Source: a virus. Taken from it: DNA of 40,707 nucleotides. The stretch's first letter is position 1. The number at the start of each line of letters is the position of its first letter. The position numbers were made by a program, and so were the translations under genes. Below are positions 31,104 through 38,693 of the stretch, one piece after another. The notes beneath the pieces were generated by a model that was not told where the DNA came from, made no database searches, and was given only the letters and a program-made list of their open reading frames with translations. The DNA lies in the IMG/VR virus record IMGVR_UViG_3300020410_000023, positions 1 to 40,707 of that record; one strand, 5' to 3'.

Positions 31104-32041
31104 ATGATTTTTTATGGGTGGAGAAATACAGACCAAAAAAGATTGAGCACTGTATTCTTCCATCAAATGTGAAAGAGACTTTTACTAGTTTCGTAAAGCA
31201 AGGAGAGATACCAAATCTCTTGTTGTCAGGAACAGCAGGAGTCGGTAAAACAACTATTGCAAAAGCATTATGCAATGAATTAGGAGCAGACTTCTATGTT
31301 ATTAATGGGTCTGATGAGGGTAGATTCTTGGACACTGTACGCAATCAGGCAAAGACCTTTGCTGCTACTGTTTCTCTTACATCTGAATCTCGTCATAAAA
31401 TTCTCATTATTGATGAAGCGGACAATACGACACCCGACGTACAATTACTCTTACGTGCCTCAATCGAGGAGTTCCAGAAAAACTGTCGGTTCATCTTCAC
31501 GTGTAATTTTAAGAATAAAATAATTGAACCTCTACACTCTAGAACAACTGTTATTGATTTTAATGTTCGTGGAAAAACAAAACAAGAACTCGCTAGTAAA
31601 TTCTTTGAACGGTGTCGTGGGATTCTTGTTGCAGAAGATATACAATACACTGATTCTGTGGTCGCTCAAGTCGTCCAGAAATACTTCCCAGACTTTAGAA
31701 GAACACTCAACGAATTACAGAGATACGCATCTACAGGAAAAATAGATACTGGTATCTTGGCAACCCTTGGTGATGCTAAGATAGATCCACTTGTAGCATC
31801 ATTAAAGAACAAGAAATTTAATGATGTTAAGAAGTGGGTTCAACAAAATATAGATAACGATCCTATATCTATCATGCGTAAACTGTATGATAGTTTACCT
31901 ACAACAGTAGATAGTCCTAGTGTTGCTGCAGCAGTTTTAATAATTGCTGAGTATCAATACAAGGCAGCATTTGTTGTAGACCAAGAGATAAACTTATTAG
32001 CTTGTCTTACTCAAATTATGTTGGAGTGTAACTTTAAATGA
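31100..32041 (+). CDS. gp44: Clamp loader large subunit gp44
   Basis: This 313-residue AAA+ ATPase loads gp45. It begins MNDFLWVEKYRPKKIEHC; Walker A GTAGVGKTT is at 44-52, Walker B IIDEAD at 103-108, and the arginine-finger motif is SRT at 147-149 where most loaders have SRC. The start is taken at ATG 31100, which overlaps the previous stop as ATGA, rather than the in-frame TTG at 31094. Length matches T4 gp44 (319 aa). Confidence 0.96.
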   Translation: MNDFLWVEKYRPKKIEHCILPSNVKETFTSFVKQGEIPNLLLSGTAGVGKTTIAKALCNELGADFYVINGSDEGRFLDTVRNQAKTFAATVSLTSESRHKILIIDEADNTTPDVQLLLRASIEEFQKNCRFIFTCNFKNKIIEPLHSRTTVIDFNVRGKTKQELASKFFERCRGILVAEDIQYTDSVVAQVVQKYFPDFRRTLNELQRYASTGKIDTGILATLGDAKIDPLVASLKNKKFNDVKKWVQQNIDNDPISIMRKLYDSLPTTVDSPSVAAAVLIIAEYQYKAAFVVDQEINLLACLTQIMLECNFK

Positions 32042-32304
32042 CTAACAGATTTATGAAAAAACGTGAGAAGATCAGGGCACAAATGAAGTCCAGATTCTAT
32101 TATTTGTTCTGGGGTGCTATGGCAGGTGCTGTTGTAGGTGGACAAATTTATGTTGGTACATCTTATCGTTTTATGGCAAAATCAATGAACAGATGGTTTG
32201 ATGAAACTGTTCAGATATTGCAACAACCAATAAAACCTAGAACAATGGTTCCTATCCCAATGCCTACTCCAGATTACTATGACAATCCTATGATAATCAG
32301 ATGA
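32038..32304 (+). CDS. Small membrane protein between genes 44 and 62
   Basis: This 88-residue protein has a basic N-terminus (MTNRFMKKREKIRAQMKSR), one hydrophobic segment at residues about 20-42 with a Gly motif (FWGAMAGAVVGGQIYVG) and a Pro-rich tail (VPIPMPTPDYYDNPM). No family is recognised. The AVVGG core recurs in two other small membrane proteins of this window (34982 and 36303). ATGA overlaps on both sides tie it to the replication operon. Confidence 0.7.
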   Translation: MTNRFMKKREKIRAQMKSRFYYLFWGAMAGAVVGGQIYVGTSYRFMAKSMNRWFDETVQILQQPIKPRTMVPIPMPTPDYYDNPMIIR

Positions 32305-32921
32305 AAAAGATAGGAATATTTCCAACAAATATCTTTGAGTTTCAATTACATGATCTCCAACTTCGGGATGATGTCTATAGTTATATTGACACTCTTAAGA
32401 TGAGTCGGTTTAACTTTCCACATAGAGTCATGAGTTCTCATGGTGATCTTCATAAACACGAAGAACTTAAACCATTGTATGATTGGTTTCATCAGTGTTT
32501 AGAAGAGGCAAGAGTAGCAGAAGGATTACAATGTGAAAGTTTAAAGATATCATTGTCATGGGCAAACTGGGCACCTAAACAATCTGGTGCAGGTCACCCA
32601 ATGCATAGACATAACTATGCGTACTACTCTGCTGTATATTATCTTACAGAAGGATCACCTACAGTCTTTTTAGATCCTGTAGATATTAGAGGGTTAGATA
32701 CTCTTGAAATATTACAGGGAGATAGAGAGAGTGTTCCTAATGAAAAAGAAATAGTTGCAGAACCTGGTAAACTAATTCTATTTCCTGGTTGGTTAAGACA
32801 TTGTTCAGCACCACATCATCAGGACTTTAATAGATTTACTATATCATTCAACAGTCTTCCTGATGGTGCCATTAACGGTGGTCCTGGTGGAGTTCCAGTT
32901 GCAACCTTGAAAATATTATGA
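32301..32921 (+). CDS. 2OG-Fe(II) oxygenase family protein
   Basis: This 206-residue protein resembles the double-stranded beta-helix oxygenases often found in T4-like marine phages. The metal-binding area is HPMHRHNYAYYSAVYYLTEG (His 99-104) and a distal His in FPGWLRHCSAPH (H167/H171), followed by R178 in NRFTISFN for 2-oxoglutarate. The N-terminal pattern IGIFPTNIFEFQL and the HxH-like first motif fit the Oxy_5/TIGR02466 type. The substrate is unknown. It is ATGA-coupled to its neighbours inside the replication cluster. Confidence 0.8.
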   Translation: MKKIGIFPTNIFEFQLHDLQLRDDVYSYIDTLKMSRFNFPHRVMSSHGDLHKHEELKPLYDWFHQCLEEARVAEGLQCESLKISLSWANWAPKQSGAGHPMHRHNYAYYSAVYYLTEGSPTVFLDPVDIRGLDTLEILQGDRESVPNEKEIVAEPGKLILFPGWLRHCSAPHHQDFNRFTISFNSLPDGAINGGPGGVPVATLKIL

Positions 32922-33742
32922 TGAAAACTCCATTGCGTTATCCTGGTGGCAAATCTCGTGCCACAAAAAAGATAGCACAATTTCTTCCAGATCTTACAAA
33001 GTATAAATCATATCATGAACCATTCTTAGGAGGTGGGTCTGTTGCATTATACATTGCTCAAACTTATCCTCACCTAGACATCTGGGTGAATGATCTATAT
33101 ACACCATTAATAGAATTTTGGCAAACCCTAGCATCCAAAGGAGATGAACTCTACAATGAACTTATTCAACTTAAATACAGGCACTGTGAACCTGGGTCTG
33201 CTAAACAACTTTTTCTCGAAGCTAAAGAGTATCTCGATAGAGAAACCTCAACCACATTTGATCGCTCCGTTAGTTTTTATATTGTTAATAAGTGTAGCTT
33301 TAGTGGTCTCACAGAATCGTCCTCCTTCTCCCCTCAAGCCTCAGACAACAACTTCACAGTTAGAGGCATTGAAAAATTAAAATACTATAGGAGTATCATT
33401 GAAACTTGGAAAATCACCAACACGACGTACGAGGAACTATACACTGATAGTGTGGGCACTTTTACTTACCTTGACCCACCTTATGAAATCAGATCTTCAT
33501 TGTACGGAAAGCGAGGTAGGATGCACAAAGGATTCGATCACGATAAATTCTATGAAAACTGTGATCACTCCTGTGGACACATGATGGTATCATATAATAG
33601 TTCTCAGTTAATTAAAGATAGATTTGTAGACTGGGATGCACAAGAGTACGATCACACCTACACTATGAGATCAGTAGGTGACTACATGAAAGATCAACAA
33701 GACAGAAAAGAATTACTTTTATTAAATTATGGCATACGATGA
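32918..33742 (+). CDS. dam: Dam-type adenine-N6 DNA methyltransferase (D12 class)
   Basis: This protein of about 274 residues has the D12 class motifs: PLRYPGGKSRA near the N-terminus, SAM-binding EPFLGGGSVALY (33-44 from the second ATG) and catalytic DPPY (185-188). It would methylate adenine in a short target such as GATC, protecting phage DNA or altering host restriction. Two adjacent ATGs (32918, 32921) are possible; the first overlaps the previous stop. It lies between genes 44 and 62 and overlaps 62 by 14 bases. Confidence 0.92.
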   Translation: MMKTPLRYPGGKSRATKKIAQFLPDLTKYKSYHEPFLGGGSVALYIAQTYPHLDIWVNDLYTPLIEFWQTLASKGDELYNELIQLKYRHCEPGSAKQLFLEAKEYLDRETSTTFDRSVSFYIVNKCSFSGLTESSSFSPQASDNNFTVRGIEKLKYYRSIIETWKITNTTYEELYTDSVGTFTYLDPPYEIRSSLYGKRGRMHKGFDHDKFYENCDHSCGHMMVSYNSSQLIKDRFVDWDAQEYDHTYTMRSVGDYMKDQQDRKELLLLNYGIR

Positions 33743-34127
33743 TCGTTATCCTCTAAAGGATTATTTGAATAGTATTAATTACACTAAGGATTACCTCATG
33801 GAAGAGGATCCAGACTGGGAAAAGAATTACCCAACTTATGTTATTAATAAGTGTATGTCACATCATATGGATACTATTGTCTTTGCTAATGAAATGAATA
33901 GATATCCTAATTTAGATAAACGTTTGCAATATGATTTTTATATACATACTGTTAGACCCAAAAGAAGATTTTCTCCTTGGGCAAAGAAACAGCAAGTGAA
34001 AGATCTTGACCTTGTGAAAAAATACTATGGTTATAGTAGTGAAAAAGCAAATCAAGCCTTACGGATCTTAACTCCTGACCAACTTAACTACATTAGACAA
34101 AAACTGAGCAAGGGAGGCAAGAAATGA
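33729..34127 (+). CDS. gp62: Clamp loader small subunit gp62
   Basis: This 132-residue protein is the partner of gp44. It is shorter than T4 gp62 (187 aa), as in other cyanomyoviruses. The segment around YDFYIHTVRPKRRFSPWAKK followed by LVKKYYGYSSEKANQALRIL matches the T4 gp62 region 'PRGKRYGKWAK ... LLAKRYQ'. Position directly before regA is the T4 order. It overlaps dam by 14 bases and regA by four. Confidence 0.9.
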   Translation: MAYDDRYPLKDYLNSINYTKDYLMEEDPDWEKNYPTYVINKCMSHHMDTIVFANEMNRYPNLDKRLQYDFYIHTVRPKRRFSPWAKKQQVKDLDLVKKYYGYSSEKANQALRILTPDQLNYIRQKLSKGGKK

Positions 34128-34540
34128 ATGATGTGGATTGGACTAAAGATGATATGGTTGAAGTCACTCTTAAAGAACCAGATGACTTCTTAAAAATAAG
34201 AGAGACTCTTACTCGTATAGGTGTAGCATCTAGAAAAGAAAGAAAGTTATACCAGTCATGTCATATTCTTCATAAGAAAGGACAGTATTACATAGTACAT
34301 TTCAAAGAGTTATTTGCATTAGACGGTAAGAAAGCAAATCTTTCAGAGAATGATTTACAACGCAGGAATAGAATTATTAAACTACTGTCTGATTGGGGAC
34401 TAGTAGAGATTGTTAAGGTATCAGATGTGGTAGATGTAGCACCACTAAGTCAGATAAAGGTAATAGCATACAGGGAAAAGGGAGAGTGGATCCTTGAGTC
34501 CAAGTATAACATCGGTAAAAAGAGACAAGTATCAGAATGA
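34124..34540 (+). CDS. regA: RegA translational repressor
   Basis: This 138-residue protein matches T4 RegA (122 aa), which binds early mRNAs near start codons and blocks their translation, including the clamp and loader genes. The conserved stretch is near-identical to T4 in pattern: RETLTRIGVASRKERKLYQS, CHILHKKGQYYIVHFKELF and LLSDWGLVEIV. It closes the 45-44-62-regA cluster. A 26-base gap with a weak AGAGT/ACTCT dyad follows. Confidence 0.96.
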   Translation: MNDVDWTKDDMVEVTLKEPDDFLKIRETLTRIGVASRKERKLYQSCHILHKKGQYYIVHFKELFALDGKKANLSENDLQRRNRIIKLLSDWGLVEIVKVSDVVDVAPLSQIKVIAYREKGEWILESKYNIGKKRQVSE

Positions 34541-34566
34541 TATATAGAGTAGGTAAACTCTAAATC

Positions 34567-34977
34567 ATGACAGAAGCAGTTAAAAAAGAAGAACCTAAGA
34601 AGAAAGGTATCCTAGGTAAGCTTAAAGAAGCAGCAGACGATAAAGAAGAGCAACTCGCTATTCTTTCTACATTCGTAAGATTGGCAGTGCTTGTGTGGTC
34701 CGCAGGGATCTTGACGTTAGCATATGTTAAATTGCCAGCTGCATTTAAAATACCAGAACAAAAACTGGATCCAACTTTCATAGCTTCGGTCTTTACTGGT
34801 ACGCTAGCTACTTTTGGCGTACAAGCGGCTGGTAAGAAAAAGAATGGTGATAATGGTGGAGGAGCAAGCATATCTAAAAAAGATATGGAGTTCCTTATTG
34901 CTAAAGCATCAGAGACTGCACCTGCTCAAACTATAAGAATTGAGTCAGCACCTGTCAAAATCGTCCCTGATAAATAA
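34567..34977 (+). CDS. Two-helix membrane protein, holin-like topology
   Basis: This 136-residue protein has a very charged N-terminus (MTEAVKKEEPKKKGILGKLK), two hydrophobic segments (about 33-54, LSTFVRLAVLVWSAGILTLA, and about 70-88, FIASVFTGTLATFGVQAA) and a charged Gly/Lys-rich C-terminal tail. Small size with two helices and charged ends is what many holins look like, but no lysis partner is adjacent and the call is only topological. It is the first gene after regA. Confidence 0.7.
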   Translation: MTEAVKKEEPKKKGILGKLKEAADDKEEQLAILSTFVRLAVLVWSAGILTLAYVKLPAAFKIPEQKLDPTFIASVFTGTLATFGVQAAGKKKNGDNGGGASISKKDMEFLIAKASETAPAQTIRIESAPVKIVPDK

Positions 34978-34981
34978 GATC

Positions 34982-35218
34982 ATGCAAAAAATTATTAATG
35001 TACTTGCTATTGCGTCTACTGTTGTATCTGCTACCGTTGTTGGTGGTGGTATATACGTATACCTCAATAGGGCATCCATCATTGATGGAGTTAAATCTAA
35101 AGTTATGGAATCAGTTATGCCATCTGTACCAGGTATTAATGGATTGGGTTCTGGAACTACACCAGAGGTAGGACTTCCTGAGTTACCTGTGGCAGATGTA
35201 GAAGTTCCTAGTTTTTAA
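34982..35218 (+). CDS. Small membrane protein with VVGGG helix
   Basis: This 78-residue protein starts MQKIINVLAIASTVVSATVV at ATG 34982. One N-terminal hydrophobic helix (about 5-28, including SATVVGGGIYVYLNR) precedes a polar part with SVPGINGLGSG and an acidic Pro-rich tail. The frame is open to 34940, but that would overlap the previous gene further. The function is unknown. It shares the VVGGG-type core with the proteins at 32038 and 36303. Confidence 0.7.
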   Translation: MQKIINVLAIASTVVSATVVGGGIYVYLNRASIIDGVKSKVMESVMPSVPGINGLGSGTTPEVGLPELPVADVEVPSF

Positions 35219-35227
35219 GAGGTAATT

Positions 35228-35821
35228 ATGAATAAATGGATAGGTATTAGTCTGGGAGGAATCTTAGGCATAACACATATAGGTATGATTGGTATGATTG
35301 CTACTCAGAAAGGTAGTAAATTACCTAAGATTGATATACCTCATGGTGACTATACTTCTTATGTTATCTCAGCAAGCGAAGAAGGATATAAAATAAGTTA
35401 TTCAGCAAACGATCCCAAGACAGCATACATTACTAAAGATATTAAAGAGAAAGGTGGATTCCTAGGACTTGCAAATAATACTACTAAGGTTACAGAAGAG
35501 TACTTCATGGATGGTCAGATCAATCAGGGCGGTCCTGTATCTAACCATAGGTCTTGGATAGATATGCCACCTGGTCTAACAGGTGCACAGGCAGCTGCAA
35601 TAGATGAGATCAGAAAAAGTGAAGCATGTATCGAAGCAGTCGGTGCAGCAAAAGGAACTGGGAGACTGGTTGGGACTAGCATTGGTGCTGCTGCTGCTCC
35701 TAGTCTTTCCTCTATTCCCTTTGTTGGTTGGGTTGCTGCAGGTTGGGTAGCAATGTTTGGTGGAGATCAAGGTGCAGATATAGGTGGTAACATGGCAGAA
35801 GATTTAAACAAGAACTGCTAA
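35228..35821 (+). CDS. Membrane protein with C-terminal glycine-zipper-like helices
   Basis: This 197-residue protein has an N-terminal anchor (WIGISLGGILGITHIGMIGM, residues about 4-25), an exposed middle domain (DYTSYVISASEEGYKISYSA) and C-terminal hydrophobic, small-residue-rich segments (VGTSIGAAAAPSLSSIPF, VGWVAAGWVAMFGGDQGADI) with spaced Gly and Ala as in glycine zippers. Two Cys lie near the C-terminal half and the end. No family is recognised. A GAGGTAA ribosome binding site precedes the ATG; the next gene starts one base after the stop codon begins to end (TAATG). Confidence 0.65.
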   Translation: MNKWIGISLGGILGITHIGMIGMIATQKGSKLPKIDIPHGDYTSYVISASEEGYKISYSANDPKTAYITKDIKEKGGFLGLANNTTKVTEEYFMDGQINQGGPVSNHRSWIDMPPGLTGAQAAAIDEIRKSEACIEAVGAAKGTGRLVGTSIGAAAAPSLSSIPFVGWVAAGWVAMFGGDQGADIGGNMAEDLNKNC

Positions 35822-36303
35822 TGCAGACTGTTGATAATTTTTTAAGTGCTGAAGAGTTCAATGATTTGGAGTCTCGCATACTAGGAGACCATATTGATTG
35901 GTATTGGAATGATGGTATTACTCATGAGGGTGATGGGTTATTCCAATTTACTCATACTATATTTGATGCACCTAAAGATCAGAAGAGTCCTTTGTTCTAT
36001 CATTGCAAATCAGTATTAAATAAACTAGGTGGTGCTGTCTATAGAATAAAAGCAAACCTAACTATTAAAACTGAATCACATACATACACTGGTTATCATA
36101 CAGATTTTACTGAAGAGGAATTTGTAGGACAGACTGGTGTTTTTTATATGAATACTAACAATGGATGGACTGAGTTTAAATCTGGTATAAAGGTAAATAG
36201 TATTGCAAACCGCATGTTAATATTTGATTCTAAGTACGAACATGTAGGTGTAACATCTACTGACAGTAATCGTAGAGTCGTTCTAAATTTTAATTTTAAG
36301 TAA
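35821..36303 (+). CDS. 2OG-Fe(II) oxygenase (prolyl-4-hydroxylase-like)
   Basis: This 160-residue protein has the complete facial triad and co-substrate residue of 2-oxoglutarate oxygenases: H93-T-D95 in TGYHTD, distal H141 in SKYEHVGVTSTDSNRRVVLN and Arg 151/152. The N-terminus (VDNFLSAEEFNDLESRILGD) is typical of phage members. The substrate is unknown; protein or nucleic acid hydroxylation is possible. It is coupled to both neighbours by TAATG one-base overlaps, so it belongs to the small-membrane-protein operon. Confidence 0.85.
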   Translation: MQTVDNFLSAEEFNDLESRILGDHIDWYWNDGITHEGDGLFQFTHTIFDAPKDQKSPLFYHCKSVLNKLGGAVYRIKANLTIKTESHTYTGYHTDFTEEEFVGQTGVFYMNTNNGWTEFKSGIKVNSIANRMLIFDSKYEHVGVTSTDSNRRVVLNFNFK

Positions 36304-36545
36304 TGGATTTTCAAAAAATAACTACAGGAGTAACAGCAGCAGCAGTTGTAGGAACTGGTGCAGTAGTTGGTGGTGGTCAAATTATTGACAATATGAATGA
36401 CGGTCCTGCCAGAAGACAAGAAGCACAATTAGAAGAGATAAGAAAAGTTATCAGAGAAGAGATTTATATACAACTAGTAGAGAACTGGCCAAAGACTTCA
36501 GGTCCTGTGAAAGGTTATCAAGTTAATCCTATACCTAAGAAGTAG
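36303..36545 (+). CDS. Small membrane protein with AVVGGG helix
   Basis: This 80-residue protein has an N-terminal helix rich in Ala, Val and Gly (residues about 8-28, VTAAAVVGTGAVVGGGQIID) followed by a charged amphipathic helix (RRQEAQLEEIRKVIREEIYI) and a Pro-rich end. It starts on the last base of the oxygenase stop. Its 3' end overlaps the 3' end of the converging minus-strand gene by 11 bases. The function is unknown. Confidence 0.65.
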   Translation: MDFQKITTGVTAAAVVGTGAVVGGGQIIDNMNDGPARRQEAQLEEIRKVIREEIYIQLVENWPKTSGPVKGYQVNPIPKK

Positions 36546-37365
36546 GTTTTCTAGGAGGCAATCCTTTTTTCTTACGATACTCATCCGTTATAATATCTTG
36601 ACGAGTGGGTTTCGTAACTTTTTTGCCAAATTTTTTCTTTACGAAGTCTGTTGCTTTTTTAATTATAGGTTTTATTACTCTTAATAATAATGGTGTTGCA
36701 GCTGCAGACGCAGTTGCAATTACTGCTATTGCTGCTGTTGTGCTGACTTGACCTGCATTAGGTACAAACTGTTCTACTGTTGGAACAGGTTCCCAGATAG
36801 TCTCACAGATCAATCCATCAGGTGTTAGTTTATATTCCTTTACTTGCTCATCACCCTTCTGATTCCTGTCACCTATACGTCTAGCATTCTTAGGAGGACA
36901 CTCTACTTCTTTCTTATTATCGCCAGGTGTTTTTGGTGGTTCAACATCTGGTGAAGGAGGTGTTAAAGGTTCACCTGTATCAATACCCTCTGCCTCTTCT
37001 GGTTCAACGTATACTGTTTGCCAAGACAATTCTCTAGCATCATACTCAGGTGGTTCATAGTATGGCATACCACCATCACATAACACTACGTTCTGTTTAG
37101 GATCATCATTTACTAGTTGTTTATTTTTATTAGCAGGATCCTTTGCGTTCTCTTTATTGACTTTTACACAACCTGGCATGTTTACAATAGGAGTTCCTAT
37201 CAATGTTGTTACTGGAACTTCTATTGGTAAAGCACTGTACGGTGAGTAGACCCAATTATGTTGAATGGGTCTAACACCTATGTAATTATTTCCAACAGGA
37301 CGAATGGTAATATTAGGTATACCCGCATTATTTAATTGTATATTTTGTATTTCATTTATCGGCAT
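36535..37365 (-). CDS. Tail-anchored Pro-rich protein, last gene of the minus-strand set
   Basis: This 276-residue protein starts at ATG 37365 behind AGGTGAT; a GTG at 37374 is in frame but less likely. The N-terminal region is beta-like (IQNIQLNNAGIPNITIRPVG). A Pro/Glu-rich linker follows (TPPSPDVEPPKTPGDNKK), with four Cys in all. Near the C-terminus a hydrophobic segment (STTAAIAVIATASAAATPLL) leads into a strongly basic tail (KKATDFVKKKFGKKVTK). Topology suggests a protein anchored by its C-terminal helix. No family is recognised. It overlaps the preceding minus-strand frame by 14 bases. Confidence 0.7.
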   Translation of the reverse strand: MPINEIQNIQLNNAGIPNITIRPVGNNYIGVRPIQHNWVYSPYSALPIEVPVTTLIGTPIVNMPGCVKVNKENAKDPANKNKQLVNDDPKQNVVLCDGGMPYYEPPEYDARELSWQTVYVEPEEAEGIDTGEPLTPPSPDVEPPKTPGDNKKEVECPPKNARRIGDRNQKGDEQVKEYKLTPDGLICETIWEPVPTVEQFVPNAGQVSTTAAIAVIATASAAATPLLLRVIKPIIKKATDFVKKKFGKKVTKPTRQDIITDEYRKKKGLPPRKPTS

Positions 37366-38515
37366 TGATATCACCTATTGACATTTCAAAGTCTTTGGGA
37401 TCATTGCTATTAGGTTGTTTCCACTTAGGTTGTGGTGTTATATGTTGATGTGGTACCACCTGACCACCAGGAGCTGTTACTACTACGTCAGCACATATGG
37501 TATGGTAAGGAGATTTAGGATGAAAAAATATTCCACTCTTTTTTAATTCACCACAGTTTTTTAATCTTGCTAATTCAAAGTCTAATCTCTTATTAGCTAC
37601 GTTTTGATTAGACAAATCTATCTGAGCCTGTGCTGCATCATGGCATTGTTTAGTTAACTTCTTATTCATAGGTATTGATAGGGTAGCAGACAATCCTATG
37701 TTAAATGATTGGTTTGCTTTCATATCAGTCCGAATAGGTTTTCTCCATAAAACTTGACCAGGATTATCAGGTCTACCGTCAGGTCCGTCTACATCAACTC
37801 TGATATCCATGTCAGCACCATCTTCAAACCATCTACTACCGTCATCTTTGGTTCGGGTATCATACCATGTTTCCCAAGGGTAGTTCTTAACCGTAATAGT
37901 TTGTGTGGTTGTCCGACCTGTAAAGTCAGTAGCATCATATTGTGGTTCGTAATATACGTCCTCCCAAGGATCCTTTCTTGAATCTGCAAATTGAATGTAT
38001 GGTGTAACGTTAAGTGTACTACCTTGACACTGAACACCATTACCATAGGTATTAGTTATATACGGTCCCTGTAAAACTTGTATAGCTTGATTGGTCACTG
38101 AGCCACTGGAATTTGCTATTGGATTCGCTGTGGCAGATACACCTCCGACACTTTCTGCTAGTACTACTGTTGGAGATAAAATACTAGTTATGGTCGCTAT
38201 TGCGTAAACGTACTTGTTGTATCTGTGACACTTTGGATAGTGGTGGTACGCTGTATTATTGTCTGGTTGGTCATCCCTGGGCCTTGATAGCTCTGAGTGA
38301 ATTGGAATGCTTCGCCTGGTGTTGATATGGTGAAGTTGTTCGCTTGACTGAAGTCTAAACTGTCGAAGGAACTTGTTACAGTTCCTGATACGTTTACTCC
38401 ACTTGCTGAAGTTGCTGATTGTGAAGGAGTCACTGTCACTGTGGAAGTGTTCACTGGTGGGTTGAGTGCTTCTCCATTGTTTGAAACCCCTACCCCTGTT
38501 ACTGAGTATTCCCAT
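37352..38515 (-). CDS. Exported Cys-containing protein; start unresolved
   Basis: The frame is open for 387 residues from ATG 38515, but only the part from about 38218 (residue 100) onwards looks like a real protein. There a signal-peptide-like stretch (NKYVYAIATITSILSPTVVL then AES) leads to a beta-rich region (TTTQTITVKNYPWETWYDTR) and a helical region with Cys (KQCHDAAQAQIDLSNQNVAN). The first 100 codons lie opposite frame to a convincing secreted gene (38197-38676) and read like a shadow. No ATG, GTG or TTG occurs in frame between them. Function unknown; an exported envelope protein is inferred. Confidence 0.55.
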   Translation of the reverse strand: MGILSNRGRGFKQWRSTQPTSEHFHSDSDSFTISNFSKWSKRIRNCNKFLRQFRLQSSEQLHHINTRRSIPIHSELSRPRDDQPDNNTAYHHYPKCHRYNKYVYAIATITSILSPTVVLAESVGGVSATANPIANSSGSVTNQAIQVLQGPYITNTYGNGVQCQGSTLNVTPYIQFADSRKDPWEDVYYEPQYDATDFTGRTTTQTITVKNYPWETWYDTRTKDDGSRWFEDGADMDIRVDVDGPDGRPDNPGQVLWRKPIRTDMKANQSFNIGLSATLSIPMNKKLTKQCHDAAQAQIDLSNQNVANKRLDFELARLKNCGELKKSGIFFHPKSPYHTICADVVVTAPGGQVVPHQHITPQPKWKQPNSNDPKDFEMSIGDINADK

Positions 38516-38676
38516 CCTGTACGATAATCTATTGAAAATATGGTCTCCTGGACCGTGGATTCAGTTTCCGTGTGGCTCGTCATGGAACCCTGTTGGAAAT
38601 TTGGTACGACTGGAACCGCAAGGGTTCTCAGTGGTATACCCATGAAACATATCACTAGTAGTACTATACGTTTCAT
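38197..38676 (-). CDS. Secreted Ser/Thr-rich protein
   Basis: This 159-residue protein has a signal peptide (MKRIVLLVICFMGIPLRTLA, cleaved near residue 20) and a mature part rich in Ser, Thr, Val and Gln (NTSTVTVTPSQSATSASGVN, NFTISTPGEAFQFTQSYQ). The mature part has no Cys, consistent with an extended beta structure at the cell surface or in the periplasm. It lies 17 bases after the 38694 gene and runs into the frame of the next minus-strand gene. No family is recognised. Confidence 0.7.
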   Translation of the reverse strand: MKRIVLLVICFMGIPLRTLAVPVVPNFQQGSMTSHTETESTVQETIFSIDYRTGWEYSVTGVGVSNNGEALNPPVNTSTVTVTPSQSATSASGVNVSGTVTSSFDSLDFSQANNFTISTPGEAFQFTQSYQGPGMTNQTIIQRTTTIQSVTDTTSTFTQ

Positions 38677-38693
38677 AATATTATATAGTTGCT

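Noticed and set aside
38190-38230. Programmed -1 frameshift joining the two secreted minus-strand genes
   Set aside because: The downstream frame is in the -1 register, but no X XXY YYZ slippery heptamer is present and the downstream part begins with its own signal-peptide-like sequence.
38216-38515. The first 100 residues of the minus-strand 387-codon frame as real protein
   Set aside because: The stretch overlaps a well-formed secreted gene in another frame and has the Ser/Arg/His-rich look of a shadow; reported as start unresolved instead.
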